A stretch of DNA of 32,682 nt from Desulfobulbaceae bacterium (GTDB lineage Bacteria > Desulfobacterota > Desulfobulbia > Desulfobulbales > VMSU01): NCBI GenBank assembly GCA_013792005.1, contig VMSU01000121.1, forward strand, positions 1 to 32,682. Reading direction: 5' to 3'. The notes beneath the pieces were generated by a model. The model saw only the letters and a list, made by a program, of their open reading frames with translations, was not told where the DNA came from and did no database searches. Within the stretch, counting starts at the first letter, position 1, and each line of letters opens with the position of its first letter. Position numbers and translations under genes: made by a program. This document shows, one piece after another, positions 1 through 8,643 of this stretch.

Positions 1-441
1 AAAAAAGATGCCGCCCTGCTAGGATTAGAACTGGTGACCGAACCCATTAATAATTCCGAAGACTTCCAACTCGGATTCAAAAAGCTTTCCGGCAAGATTG
101 ATGCCTTCTGGGTACTGAATGACCCTATTATTTACACCTTAAACAATATGGACTGGCTTGAAAACCGCTGCCTCAGGGAAAAACTCCTCTGCGTTGGTCA
201 AAGCAAGAACCTGGCTATAAAGGGAATGGTCCTGACTGTCAACCCTGACAATAACCAGATCGCAGCCCAAGCCTCAGCAATAACCAAGAATATCCTGTCC
301 CACACCCAAAAGACCAGCAACCTGGAAGTCATGGCTCCGCTCGGCACCCAATTGCTGGTCAACCGCAAAACCGCTCAGCACATCGGACTTACCCTCTCCC
401 CCCAGGCCCTGAGCATCGCCACCTCTGTTATAGATCAATAA
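1..441 (+). CDS. ABC-type substrate-binding protein, C-terminal part (5' truncated)
   Basis: The frame is open from base 1 to a TAA at 439-441, so the gene begins outside the window; the first possible in-window start is GTG at 34, but the frame is coding before it. The roughly 146 visible residues match the C-terminal lobe of the ABC transporter substrate-binding family PF04392 (TrpX-like). The marks are a DAFWVLNDP segment, a VGQSKNLAIKGM segment, a later VNPDNNQIAAQA segment, and a final LLVNRKTAQHIGL segment where the family has an 'iN.k.A..lgl' ending. Such proteins bind small ligands in the periplasm, and the ligand cannot be told. No permease or ATPase gene follows; the next gene is 328 bases downstream, so any partners must lie upstream of the window. 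Family assignment is by remembered motif pattern. Confidence 0.7.
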   Translation, partial: KKDAALLGLELVTEPINNSEDFQLGFKKLSGKIDAFWVLNDPIIYTLNNMDWLENRCLREKLLCVGQSKNLAIKGMVLTVNPDNNQIAAQASAITKNILSHTQKTSNLEVMAPLGTQLLVNRKTAQHIGLTLSPQALSIATSVIDQ

Positions 442-769
442 CAATCCTCACGTGTCACTCTCCTGCAATGCGGGCCTCCCACTCACAGTGGGGCAGAGAA
501 AGTTGCAAACGCGTCAGACATTGCGTCTCTTACGATCATCAAGTCGTCACAAGTGCAATCAATTCACTTTATCCTGGCTATTTGTAACAGAAAAAAACCA
601 GCTCAAAAGCATCACAGAGCTACTTGACTGAATTTACTTCACTTTACAAAAAAATCAGTTTGACTTCACCTTTCACTTTCCACTATTCTTTAGTAAACGA
701 TCAGATTTCCACCAAGTCCCTGCCTGAATGTTCACACAATGTGACAAACGCTATCAAGAGGCCTTCACA
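442..769. other. Intergenic region upstream of the TonB receptor gene
   Basis: This 328-base stretch has no convincing gene. It contains a short perfect hairpin at 478-492 (CCCACT, loop CAC, AGTGGG) without a T tract, so it is not a clear terminator for the upstream gene. The right half is AT-rich and contains the candidate promoter listed separately. I see no cobalamin, FMN or TPP riboswitch pattern and no Fur-like palindrome that I would defend. Confidence 0.5.
660..689 (+). promoter_or_regulatory. Candidate sigma-70-type promoter of the TonB receptor gene
   Basis: TTGACT at 660-665 and TATTCT at 684-689 are separated by 18 bases, in an AT-rich tract about 80 bases before the chosen start codon. 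The match to consensus is moderate. A second TTGACT lies upstream near 624, so the exact promoter is uncertain. Confidence 0.35.
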
Positions 770-2935
770 ATGAACAACAAACGAGCGATCACCATCGCGG
801 CTCTTTCTTTCTTGTCCTGCGGAACCATGGCCATGGCCGGATCAACAACAAACAACACCAGCGATCAAGAGGCCAAAGCCTTCCTCTCAATGTTCGGCCA
901 AGGGCCTCAGGAAGAGGATGTCTACAGGACCGACCGGCTACTGCTCACTGCGACAGGATCTCTGAAACCGGTCCACCTGGCGCCGTCGGTGGCCTCGGTA
1001 ATCACCAAAGAGGACATCGAAGCCATGGGCGCCACCACCCTGGACGAGGTGTTGGAGACCGTGCCGGGGCTGCATGTCGAGTCCTCGGGGTTGCAGTATT
1101 TCTCTTCCATCTGGTCGATCCGCGGCATCCACACCAGCATAAACCCTCAGACCTTGCTGCTGATCAACGGAGTGCCCTTCACCTTCAACTTTATCGGTGG
1201 GCGGTATCAAACCTTCAAGATGCCCACGGCGATGATCTCGCGAGTCGAGGTGGTGCGAGGGCCAGGCTCTGCCCTGCACGGCGCCGACGCCTTCAGCGGC
1301 ACCATCAACGTTATCACCAAGGACAACTTCGAGATCGACGGCACCAAGGCCGGGGTGCGCTACGGCTCGTTTAACACCGTTGACACCTGGGTCCAACAGG
1401 GCGGCCAATACGGCGGCTGGGACCTGGCCTTGGGGGTAGAGTGGCAAAAGACTTCAGGCGACCACGACCGGATCATTGACCGGGACCGGATGCATGCCTT
1501 TCCACCAGCGCTGGGACTGGCCGCCTACTCCAAGGCCCCCGGTCCGCTGGACACCTCCTACGAGATCCTGGACACCCACCTGAACCTGCGCCGGGGCGAC
1601 TGGAACCTCCACCTCTACGGCACCCTGGAGGACAGTAGCGCCGGCGCGGGAGGCGCCCAGGCGATAACCGACGGCAACGATGCAGACACTAAGTCCCTAC
1701 TGGCCGACCTGAGCTACTCCAACGACCATAGCCTGGAAGACTGGACCCTGGGGGGACGGCTCTCCTACTCCTATATCAAGCAGGACTCCTTTCTCCAATA
1801 CTATCCACCAGCCACGTACCCTGCCATCCCGGCCCTCGCTTTCCTCAATATGCTGGGCGAACCGATCCAAACCAGCACCGACGGCGGCATTGAGACCAAC
1901 GCCCTGTACAAAGGATTCAAAGACCACCAGGTTCGTTTAGGCCTCGGGATGAAAAACTACAACTTCGACCGCGATCAGTACAAGAACTTCCTCTTTACTT
2001 ATGCCCCTCCACCCAACCCAGCCATTGCCATTGTCCCCTGGTTCCAGGTCACCGACCCAAGCCTGATTTATATCGACCAGGCCAGCCGCACCCTGTGGTA
2101 CGCCCTGATCCAGGACGAATGGCAACTGGCCCCGCGTTGGACCCTTACCGGCGGCGTCCGTCACGACGAGTACTCCGACTTCGGCTCCACCGTCAACCCC
2201 AGAGCGGCCCTGGTGTGGGAGACCCGCTACAACCTGACCACCAAACTGATGTACGGCACCGCCTTCCGAGCCCCATCTTTCAGCGAACAATTCGCCAAGA
2301 ACAACCCAGTCACCGTCGGCAATGCCAACCTCACACCGGAGGAGATCGAAACCGAGGAGCTGGCCTTCGATTACCAGCCGAGCAAGGACCTGCGCCTGAT
2401 CTTAAGCCTGTTTACCTATAAGGCCACCGAAATTATTGAAATAACACCAGCCGTTCCCATTTCTCAATTCACCAACTACGGAACCATAAGGGGCAAGGGC
2501 TTCGAGGTGGAAGCCGAGTGGCAGCTTGCTTCAAGCCTTATGCTACGCACCAACTTCGCCTACCAGCGGTCGAAAAACACCACGATAGACTCGCTGGTCG
2601 CCGATGCGCCGGAGATGCAGTTTTATCTGGCCCCGCACTGGGAGTTCCTGCCGGAATGGTCCTTGGACGGCCAATTCACCTGGGTTGGCGATCGCCCACG
2701 GGCCAAGGGTGACCCCAGACCTGAAATCAACACGTATGAACTGGTCAACCTCACCCTGCGCCGCACCAATATCGCCAAACACTGGGATGTGGCGCTGGCG
2801 GTACGCAACCTCTTTGACGAGAATGCCCGTATTCCCAGCCCTTACGCTCCGGGAGCGACAGATGGCGCCTATATCCCCAATGACTACCCGATGGCAACCA
2901 GAGCAGTATGGGCCGAGGTCAGTTGCCATTTTTGA
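770..2935 (+). CDS. TonB-dependent outer-membrane receptor
   Basis: A 721-residue ligand-gated outer-membrane channel that would import a scarce ligand (siderophore, cobalamin or other metal complex) using TonB/ExbBD energy. I chose ATG 770 over the in-frame ATG at 728: an AAGAGG ribosome site lies about 9 bases before it, and translation from 770 gives a typical signal peptide starting MNNKRAITIAALSFLSCG with a likely cut after AMA. A plug domain follows (about residues 45-185), with the TLDEVLETVPGLHV, WSIRGIH and VEVVRGPGSALHGADAFSG elements. The rest is a beta-barrel, with a TPEEIETEELAFDY strand motif and a last residue of Phe, as expected for BAM-inserted barrels. Substrate is unknown. 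It lies 141 bases before the citrate-synthase-like pair on the same strand, so it may import a precursor or product of that pathway; this is inference. Confidence 0.93.
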   Translation: MNNKRAITIAALSFLSCGTMAMAGSTTNNTSDQEAKAFLSMFGQGPQEEDVYRTDRLLLTATGSLKPVHLAPSVASVITKEDIEAMGATTLDEVLETVPGLHVESSGLQYFSSIWSIRGIHTSINPQTLLLINGVPFTFNFIGGRYQTFKMPTAMISRVEVVRGPGSALHGADAFSGTINVITKDNFEIDGTKAGVRYGSFNTVDTWVQQGGQYGGWDLALGVEWQKTSGDHDRIIDRDRMHAFPPALGLAAYSKAPGPLDTSYEILDTHLNLRRGDWNLHLYGTLEDSSAGAGGAQAITDGNDADTKSLLADLSYSNDHSLEDWTLGGRLSYSYIKQDSFLQYYPPATYPAIPALAFLNMLGEPIQTSTDGGIETNALYKGFKDHQVRLGLGMKNYNFDRDQYKNFLFTYAPPPNPAIAIVPWFQVTDPSLIYIDQASRTLWYALIQDEWQLAPRWTLTGGVRHDEYSDFGSTVNPRAALVWETRYNLTTKLMYGTAFRAPSFSEQFAKNNPVTVGNANLTPEEIETEELAFDYQPSKDLRLILSLFTYKATEIIEITPAVPISQFTNYGTIRGKGFEVEAEWQLASSLMLRTNFAYQRSKNTTIDSLVADAPEMQFYLAPHWEFLPEWSLDGQFTWVGDRPRAKGDPRPEINTYELVNLTLRRTNIAKHWDVALAVRNLFDENARIPSPYAPGATDGAYIPNDYPMATRAVWAEVSCHF

Positions 2936-3076
2936 ATCGCGGAATGGGCTCAACTCCACGCACCATAACCAAAACCAGGAAGGCCTGATTTTTCTCGCAA
3001 ACAGACCCCTGCAAGAGAAGAACCCTTTCTTTTTTTAATTGTTAATCGAATCAATCAGCACACCCAGAGACTCTCT

Positions 3077-3901
3077 ATGCCTCAAGCCAAAACCGACGTC
3101 ACCAAAAGAAACATTGATTTCGCCACCCGGACTGCTACCAAGATATGGAAAGAAGAGCCATCGGCGCACAATCCCTATCTGGCGGAAGAGTGCCTCTGTC
3201 ACGGCTACAGCCTGATCGAATTAATGGAAGGCCGGAGTTTCGTTGACACCCTATTCCTTCTCTTTCAAGGAGAACTCCCCTCCCCCGATCACGCAAGATT
3301 GCTGGAAATGACGTTGGTCGCCTTCTGCAACCCCGGCCCTCGGCACCCGGCCACCAGGGCGGCGATGAACGCAGGCGTTGGCAAAACCTCTCCGGCTCAC
3401 CTCCTTCCCATCGGACTCAACGTCCTCAGCGGCTCACACCTGGGAGGTCAAGAAGTAGAAGAGGCGATTCGTTTTTTACGGAAACACGCCGGGGACTTGC
3501 CGAATGAAATCGCCTTGGCCCTGCTGGCCCCCAACCGACCAGAAAACGGTGATTTCCACCTGGCTCCAGGCTTTGGCAGCCGATTTGGCGGGATAGACCC
3601 AATGCCAAAAAAAGTGGCGGATATTCTGACTGCCCACCATTCGTCAGGAGCAGCCCTGCAATGGGGGAAGGCCTTTGCCGAGACGATCCGCCCGGATAAC
3701 ATGGGATGGCTCAGCACCGGGGTGGTTGCCGCCGTGTTATGCGACCTCGGCTTTCACCCTCAGGCCGGGGCAGGAATGTTCCAACTGATTTGCGCACCAG
3801 GGATCCTGGCCCACGGCTTGGAACTCGCCAATAAACCGATCAGCGCCATGCCATTTCTAGACGAGGAACACTATGTCATTGAGCATAACACACCACGATA
3901 A
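3077..3901 (+). CDS. Citrate-synthase-fold protein 1, catalytic residues not conserved
   Basis: A 274-residue protein of the citrate synthase / citryl-CoA lyase superfamily (PF00285), shorter than ordinary citrate synthases (about 370-430). Family landmarks: an early YSLIELMEGRSFVDTLFLLF segment followed by GELP, a mid-protein GVGKTSPAHLLPIGL helix, SGSHLGGQEVEEAI where catalytic enzymes have GPLHGGANEAV, FGSRFGGIDP where they have GFGH.VYK.DPR, and DNMGWLSTG where they have NVDFYSG. At these three places the catalytic His, His and Asp appear to be displaced, Ser and Gly, so ordinary acetyl-CoA condensation is unlikely. It overlaps the next gene, a second citrate-synthase-like protein, by 29 bases, which suggests translational coupling and a heteromer. 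The alignment is by eye. Ribosome site before the ATG is weak. Confidence 0.78.
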   Translation: MPQAKTDVTKRNIDFATRTATKIWKEEPSAHNPYLAEECLCHGYSLIELMEGRSFVDTLFLLFQGELPSPDHARLLEMTLVAFCNPGPRHPATRAAMNAGVGKTSPAHLLPIGLNVLSGSHLGGQEVEEAIRFLRKHAGDLPNEIALALLAPNRPENGDFHLAPGFGSRFGGIDPMPKKVADILTAHHSSGAALQWGKAFAETIRPDNMGWLSTGVVAAVLCDLGFHPQAGAGMFQLICAPGILAHGLELANKPISAMPFLDEEHYVIEHNTPR

Positions 3902-4721
3902 CACCGCATTCTGGGACAACCGCCGCGGTGTGATCCGTACCCGGATCGGCGGCTGGATCCCGGGCAGAGCCGTTTACTGCCATGGGTACGACATGATGGA
4001 AGACCTGGTCGGCAAGGTCTCCTACTTCCAGGTACTGATGCTCAACGCTACGGGCCGGCTCCCGGATCGACGACTCGCCGACTGGATGGAGGCTTACTTT
4101 ATCGGTAACAGTTATCCGGATGCACGCATTTGGTGTAATCAAATCGGAAGTCTGGCCGGAACCATGCACACTTCTCCGCTTACCGCCACAAGCGCCGGCA
4201 TCCTGGCCTCGGATTCAAAAATGTATGGACCGGGGACAGTAATGGCAGGTGTAAACTTCTTTGTCGAGGCCCTGGCAAAAAAAATGAACGGCCTGTCGGC
4301 TGAAGAAATTGTCACCGACCAACAGAGGCACCCTAAGGCCAAACCTGTGATCATCGGCTACGCTCGCCCAATTGCCAACGGAGATGAAAGGATCGCCACC
4401 CTGGATCTCTTAGCAAAAAAATTAGGGTTTGAGCGGGGAGAACATCTGACCCTGGCATTTGAAATCGAGCAGGTAATATATAATAAAACCAAAGAACGCA
4501 TGAACCTTCTTGCTTATGTCCTGCCCTTTCTCTGCGACCAAGGCTATACTGCCCGAGAAATCTATCGCCTCTTAAGCGCCCTCGTCTATGCCGGTGTCGT
4601 CGCCTGTTATGGCGAGGCAGCTGACCAGCCGGGAGAAGCATTCTTCCCCCTGCAGTGCAATGATATCTACTATCAAGGTAAACCCTTACGAAAGATACCT
4701 GAAAAAAAGTGCCTCTCATGA
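3873..4721 (+). CDS. Citrate-synthase-fold protein 2, catalytic residues not conserved
   Basis: A 282-residue protein whose layout also follows citrate synthase / citryl-CoA lyase proteins: HGYDMMEDLVGKVSYFQVLML then GRLP near the N-terminus, YGPGTVMAGVNFFVEAL in the position of the GPLHGGANEAV helix, GYARPIANGDER in the position of GFGHP-DPR, and MNLLAYVLPFL in the position of NVDFALAAL. All three catalytic positions look substituted. The ATG at 3873 lies inside the end of the previous gene with a clear GAGGA site a few bases upstream; the stop TGA overlaps the ATG of the downstream dehydrogenase (ATGA). This is a coupled three-gene unit. The most economical idea is a heterodimer with protein 1 that acts as an acyl-CoA-binding or scaffold unit, or has a changed chemistry. 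Family call moderate, function unknown. Confidence 0.7.
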   Translation: MSLSITHHDNTAFWDNRRGVIRTRIGGWIPGRAVYCHGYDMMEDLVGKVSYFQVLMLNATGRLPDRRLADWMEAYFIGNSYPDARIWCNQIGSLAGTMHTSPLTATSAGILASDSKMYGPGTVMAGVNFFVEALAKKMNGLSAEEIVTDQQRHPKAKPVIIGYARPIANGDERIATLDLLAKKLGFERGEHLTLAFEIEQVIYNKTKERMNLLAYVLPFLCDQGYTAREIYRLLSALVYAGVVACYGEAADQPGEAFFPLQCNDIYYQGKPLRKIPEKKCLS

Positions 4722-5521
4722 ACCTCCTCACCAACAAGACCGCAATCATCACTGGCAGTTCTACAGGTATCGGCAAGGGAATAGCAGTCCTCTTTGCCCA
4801 ACTTGGAGCCCACGTTATCGTTACCAGTCGAACCATGGCACATGCTGCGCAAGTAGCAGACCAAATCCTGGCCGATGGCGGAAAGGCTACCCCGTGTGCC
4901 TTCAATCTTGAGCATCCAGAGGCTATCCCCGACCTGCTGTCCACCGCGTTAACCACCACAAGTCGAATTGACATCTTAGTTAACAACGCCTTAAGTCGAC
5001 CGTCAATACCTTCGGGCGCACTCCAGGACATGGCCTCCAGCCAGTTGCAAAGAGGCGTTACAGTTAACCTCACAAATGTCCTGGCACTAACTGCTGCAGC
5101 CTATCCCCATCTCAAGAAATCAGCTGGAGTTATCATAAATATCGGCTCGGCGGTAATCAACCGGCATACGGTAGGCGTCCCCTTGTACACCATCCTGAAA
5201 GGGGCACTAGCCCAAACGACCAAGGTCTTGGCCGCCGAGTGGGCCGAGTCTAGAATCCGGGTTAATCAAATCAATCCCGGCTTCGTTCGTACTGACTCTA
5301 TAATGACTCGGCAAACCAACGAAAACGCTCGCATGATAGTCGATCACTTCGAAAAACTCCACCCGCTTGGCCGGGTAGGCGAAGTTAAGGATATCGCCAC
5401 CCTTACCGCCTTCCTGGCTTCAAATGAGGCGAACTGGATCACAGGAGCTGTCATCGATATCGACGGCGGTTTCTCCATACAAGGTGCTAATTTTCCACAG
5501 CACAACAACCAAAGTAAATAA
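4718..5521 (+). CDS. Short-chain dehydrogenase/reductase (SDR)
   Basis: A classical SDR of 267 residues, expected to reduce or oxidise a keto/hydroxy group with NAD(P)(H) in the cytoplasm. The Rossmann motif TGSSTGIG is at residues 12-19, a VNNA segment follows near 90, the catalytic Ser lies in NIGSAV, the YxxxK pair is YTILK 14 residues later, and the end has the usual WITGAVIDIDGGFS pattern. Arg after the TSR segment (VIVTSR) leans toward NADP(H), though this is only suggestive. I chose ATG 4718, which overlaps the stop of the preceding gene as ATGA, over an in-frame GTG at 4709. Context places it as the redox step of the citrate-synthase-like / TPP-enzyme pathway. Substrate is unknown. 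Confidence 0.9.
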   Translation: MNLLTNKTAIITGSSTGIGKGIAVLFAQLGAHVIVTSRTMAHAAQVADQILADGGKATPCAFNLEHPEAIPDLLSTALTTTSRIDILVNNALSRPSIPSGALQDMASSQLQRGVTVNLTNVLALTAAAYPHLKKSAGVIINIGSAVINRHTVGVPLYTILKGALAQTTKVLAAEWAESRIRVNQINPGFVRTDSIMTRQTNENARMIVDHFEKLHPLGRVGEVKDIATLTAFLASNEANWITGAVIDIDGGFSIQGANFPQHNNQSK

Positions 5522-5685
5522 TTTCCACCTTTAACCCTAAAATGCCTCTCTCCTGCCTTGTTGCAGCGAGCTAAATGCCCTCAAATCGATGAATCCATTC
5601 CTCTTCCGAGCGGCACATACTGCCCGGACAACCTCACGCGTTGGCGATGGACCAACAAGAATGAATTCTACATGGGAGATAGAGT

Positions 5686-7386
5686 ATGAACGTAGCAGAA
5701 ATGATCGTGACAGCGCTAAGCATGGTCAAAGTAAAATACATCTTTGGCATTCCCGGCGGGGCAATCGAGGATCTCAATACCGCCATCTTCTTCAATGACC
5801 GGATCCAAGCCATAGTCACCAAACACGAAGAGGGCGCGGCCTTTATGGCCGACGGGTATGCCAGGGTCTCCGGCGAACTAGGTGTGTGCTGCGCCACATC
5901 GGGTCCTGGAGCCTCCAACCTGATTACCGGTCTAGCCTCGGCCTATGCCGATTCAATCCCGGTTCTGGCTCTCACCGGTCAAGTATCCACCTCAGTTTTC
6001 GGCAAAGGGGCGCTCCAAGAATCGGGGGCCGAAGGTGTCAACATGGTTTCCATCTTCAAAACCTTTACCAAATATTCCGGCATGCTGATCACCGAGGATC
6101 GGGCCCAGTATATGATCCAAAAGGCCGTCCGCCTCGCCACCACCGGGCCTACCGGGCCGGTGCATCTCAATTTGCCCATCAATCTGATGAAAAAAGAGGC
6201 CCCCGAAAAACTCGCCTTTGTTCTCAGGTCCAACGTCCGCCTCTTTGACTGCGAAGCGATCAAGAGAGCGGCGGAAAAACTGGTTACCGCCAAACACCCG
6301 GTGATCATCGCCGGCTGGGGTGTCGGTCTCTCCAAGGCTGCCTACGAACTTAAGGAACTGGCCCAAATCCTCAATATTCCGGTGGCCACCTCGCCCAAAG
6401 GTAAATCAGTGTTCCCGGAATCCCACGAACTGGCCTTAGGTGTCTTGGGTTTTGCCGGTAATCCGGTGGCCAAAGAGTATGTGATTGAGCAGGATGTCGA
6501 TGTCATGCTGGCGGTAGGCACCAGCTTCAACGAGATGATGACCGGTGGATGGAGCGATTGCCTGAAACCAAAGAGTTGCATGATTCACATCGACGTCAAC
6601 CCGGAGAACATCGGCAAAAATTACGACGTCTGCATCGGCCTGATCGGCGACGCCCGGGTTAACCTCAAGGAACTCTGCAAGGCGGTGGTAGATGTCAGGT
6701 CGAACATGGGCCTAAGACGCCCTGAACTAGATAAGGAAGTGGGTACGCTCAAAGCAAAACACGCCAAGGACGATCCTCAACCAATAACCAGAGACGGCCT
6801 TTACCACCCCCGACATCTGGTTGAGGACATCCAGGCACACTGCCCTGAAGACACAATCTACTTTGCTGACATGGGTTCCATTATGGCCTGGGCCACACGC
6901 TACATGAACCTTGATTTCCCCTACTCTTACATGATGGGAATGGGATTTGGATCCATGGGATATGCTGTGGCCGCTCCTGTAGGCGCAAAGCTCGCCCGTC
7001 CGGACCGCCCGGTAGTGGCCATGGTCGGAGACGGCAGCTTCCAGATGAACGGATTCGAGGTCGCCACTGCGGTCAATTACGATATCCCCGTGGTTTGGAT
7101 CGTCTTTAACAACGCCATGCTCGGCATGGTCTATCATGGCCGCAAGCTGTTCAAAAACCCGATACCTGAAGGCCTAGGCTCCCACTTCAAACGAGTAGAT
7201 TTCGCCAAGGTGGCCGAAGGATTAGGGGCGCGCGGAATACGACTCGACACCCCACGGGGTCTCACCAAGGAGCTGATGGATGATGTCTTTGCCTGCGGAC
7301 GACCGACAGTGATTGATGTAATCATCGACGAAGAGGCGGTGCCGCCAATCCACAGCCGAATCAAATCGGTTGAAAAATCAAGTTAA
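5686..7386 (+). CDS. Thiamine-diphosphate enzyme, acetolactate-synthase-like large subunit
   Basis: A 566-residue enzyme of the AHAS/POX family with three domains: N-terminal pyrimidine-binding, central, and C-terminal pyrophosphate-binding. The FGIPGGAIEDL loop, the catalytic Glu48 in KHEEGAAFMADGYAR, and SGPGASNLITGL match acetohydroxyacid synthase-type proteins. The ThDP motif is GDG at 448-450 followed by the NN pair near 475. A GGGAG-like ribosome site precedes the ATG. Reaction class: decarboxylation of a 2-keto acid and transfer of the acyl anion to an acceptor, or simple decarboxylation. No regulatory small subunit (IlvN) and no other branched-chain gene is nearby, which argues against a housekeeping ilvB. 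Placement after an SDR and before a sulfotransferase suggests secondary or specialised metabolism. Sulfoacetaldehyde acetyltransferase (Xsc) was considered, but the N-terminal motifs are those of AHAS-type proteins. Confidence 0.88.
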   Translation: MNVAEMIVTALSMVKVKYIFGIPGGAIEDLNTAIFFNDRIQAIVTKHEEGAAFMADGYARVSGELGVCCATSGPGASNLITGLASAYADSIPVLALTGQVSTSVFGKGALQESGAEGVNMVSIFKTFTKYSGMLITEDRAQYMIQKAVRLATTGPTGPVHLNLPINLMKKEAPEKLAFVLRSNVRLFDCEAIKRAAEKLVTAKHPVIIAGWGVGLSKAAYELKELAQILNIPVATSPKGKSVFPESHELALGVLGFAGNPVAKEYVIEQDVDVMLAVGTSFNEMMTGGWSDCLKPKSCMIHIDVNPENIGKNYDVCIGLIGDARVNLKELCKAVVDVRSNMGLRRPELDKEVGTLKAKHAKDDPQPITRDGLYHPRHLVEDIQAHCPEDTIYFADMGSIMAWATRYMNLDFPYSYMMGMGFGSMGYAVAAPVGAKLARPDRPVVAMVGDGSFQMNGFEVATAVNYDIPVVWIVFNNAMLGMVYHGRKLFKNPIPEGLGSHFKRVDFAKVAEGLGARGIRLDTPRGLTKELMDDVFACGRPTVIDVIIDEEAVPPIHSRIKSVEKSS

Positions 7387-7432
7387 GCCGTTATCACAAA
7401 ATAATGTCGTCATCTAATTAGTTAAAACGGCA

Positions 7433-7450
7433 TCCCCCCACAAGGGGGGA
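7433..7450 (+). other. GC-rich hairpin between the TPP enzyme and sulfotransferase genes
   Basis: A 7-bp perfect stem (TCCCCCC / GGGGGGA) with an ACAA loop, 46 bases after the stop of the TPP enzyme gene and 36 bases before the ribosome site of the next. There is no T tract, so it is not a standard intrinsic terminator. It could act as an mRNA processing or stability element that sets the ratio of the two products. Confidence 0.4.
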
Positions 7451-7503
7451 CTGAACTAAGTAAAGAGCCGTAACGTGATAAGCAAAAAGGAGGAAATTAT
7501 TTC

Positions 7504-8643
7504 GTGACGGTTCCTAACCAAAAACACAAGGCAACAACAATGTTTGTTATATACTTTCGCACCGTGCTGGTGAGTTGGAAGATTTATGGTCCAGGGAAGG
7601 TCTTCTTTTCCGTGTTGCTTGGAGAACCACTCCTCCGCTGTTTTCACGCTGCCACCCTCTGGCTTGACCGGATCTTTTTCCCCGGCTACCTGAGGATGGA
7701 GGTAAAAAGACCGGTATTCATCATCGGCCACCCCCGAAGCGGCACCACCTTTCTCCATCATCTGCTGACCAAATGCGACCAGGCGGCTGCTTTCCCATGC
7801 TGGCACATTTTATTTCCAGCGCTGACCGGTCGAGTCCTGGTCGGTCCCTTGATCCGCCGGCTGATCAATTCGGGTAAGGCTGAAGTGATGCCGGAATGGA
7901 CCGGTCACGCCATGGCTCTTGACAAGGTAGAGGAGGAGGAGATGCTCTTTCTCCACAACTTCGACACCCAGTTTGTAACCGCTGGGTTACTGGGCTTCGA
8001 TGAGCGGGAGTATCCGGAATTACACTTTCACGATCTCCAGCCACAACAGCGAAGATTTCGCTCCATGCGTTTTCTTAACGGATTGTTTCAACGCCAGATC
8101 CACAGCACCGGCAAGAGTCAAATCATTGCTCAAACCCATTTTTCCACCCACCGCCTCAAAACAATGTTGGAGTTCTACCCGGATGCAAAGTTTATATACA
8201 TTATTCGCAACCCCCACCATGTTGTGCCCTCCTTTCTCTCGCTGCTCCACAACAGCATCGAGTTCCGTTGGGGACTGAGTAAAATCCCAAAAACGATGCT
8301 TGATCGGTATAACCAGAGGCGTTACCAGGCGATTATTGATCTCTATACGTATTTCCATGACCTCCAGACTCAAGGAGAAATTCCCGCTGACCGGGTCATG
8401 GTGCTGCCCTACGAACTGCTTCGTAACGATCTGGAAACCGCCTTCAACCGAATCATTGATTTCACTGGCATTCGGGCAAATGACTCGTTAAGAGAGTTTG
8501 TCACCAAAAGAGCGTCCACCCAACAACAATATCAGAGAAAGCACAAAGTCAAGGACCTTAAAGAATTCGGCCTAAGTCACGCTCAGATCAACAAGGACTT
8601 TGCCTTTGTCTTTACCGCCTACGATTTCCCCGAAGACTCATAG
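7504..8643 (+). CDS. PAPS-type sulfotransferase family protein
   Basis: A 379-residue protein of the Sulfotransferase_3-like family (PF13469), expected to move a sulfuryl group from PAPS to a hydroxyl or amine. The 5'-phosphosulfate loop is seen as GHPRSGTT at residues 75-82, and the 3'-phosphate-binding strand as FIYIIRNPHHVVPSFLSLL around residue 235. A GTG start at 7504 is favoured because a near-perfect AAGGAGG lies 10 bases before it; the next in-frame ATG is at 7540. The N-terminus has a hydrophobic stretch, so membrane association is possible. It follows the SDR and TPP-enzyme genes on the same strand and may add sulfate as the tailoring step. The acceptor is unknown. Family confident, pathway role inferred. 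Confidence 0.85.
   Translation: MTVPNQKHKATTMFVIYFRTVLVSWKIYGPGKVFFSVLLGEPLLRCFHAATLWLDRIFFPGYLRMEVKRPVFIIGHPRSGTTFLHHLLTKCDQAAAFPCWHILFPALTGRVLVGPLIRRLINSGKAEVMPEWTGHAMALDKVEEEEMLFLHNFDTQFVTAGLLGFDEREYPELHFHDLQPQQRRFRSMRFLNGLFQRQIHSTGKSQIIAQTHFSTHRLKTMLEFYPDAKFIYIIRNPHHVVPSFLSLLHNSIEFRWGLSKIPKTMLDRYNQRRYQAIIDLYTYFHDLQTQGEIPADRVMVLPYELLRNDLETAFNRIIDFTGIRANDSLREFVTKRASTQQQYQRKHKVKDLKEFGLSHAQINKDFAFVFTAYDFPEDS

Noticed and set aside
728-769. Upstream start of the TonB receptor at ATG 728
   Set aside because: The extra 14 residues spoil the signal peptide, and the ribosome site fits ATG 770.
938-1447. Long open frame opposite the TonB receptor
   Set aside because: It lies antisense inside a confident receptor gene, has no ribosome site and no recognisable family; it is a by-product of GC-rich codons.
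5686-7386. Sulfoacetaldehyde acetyltransferase (Xsc) or housekeeping acetolactate synthase
   Set aside because: Motifs favour AHAS-like over Xsc, and the absence of ilvN, ilvC or leu genes argues against a housekeeping role. Left as a family-level call.
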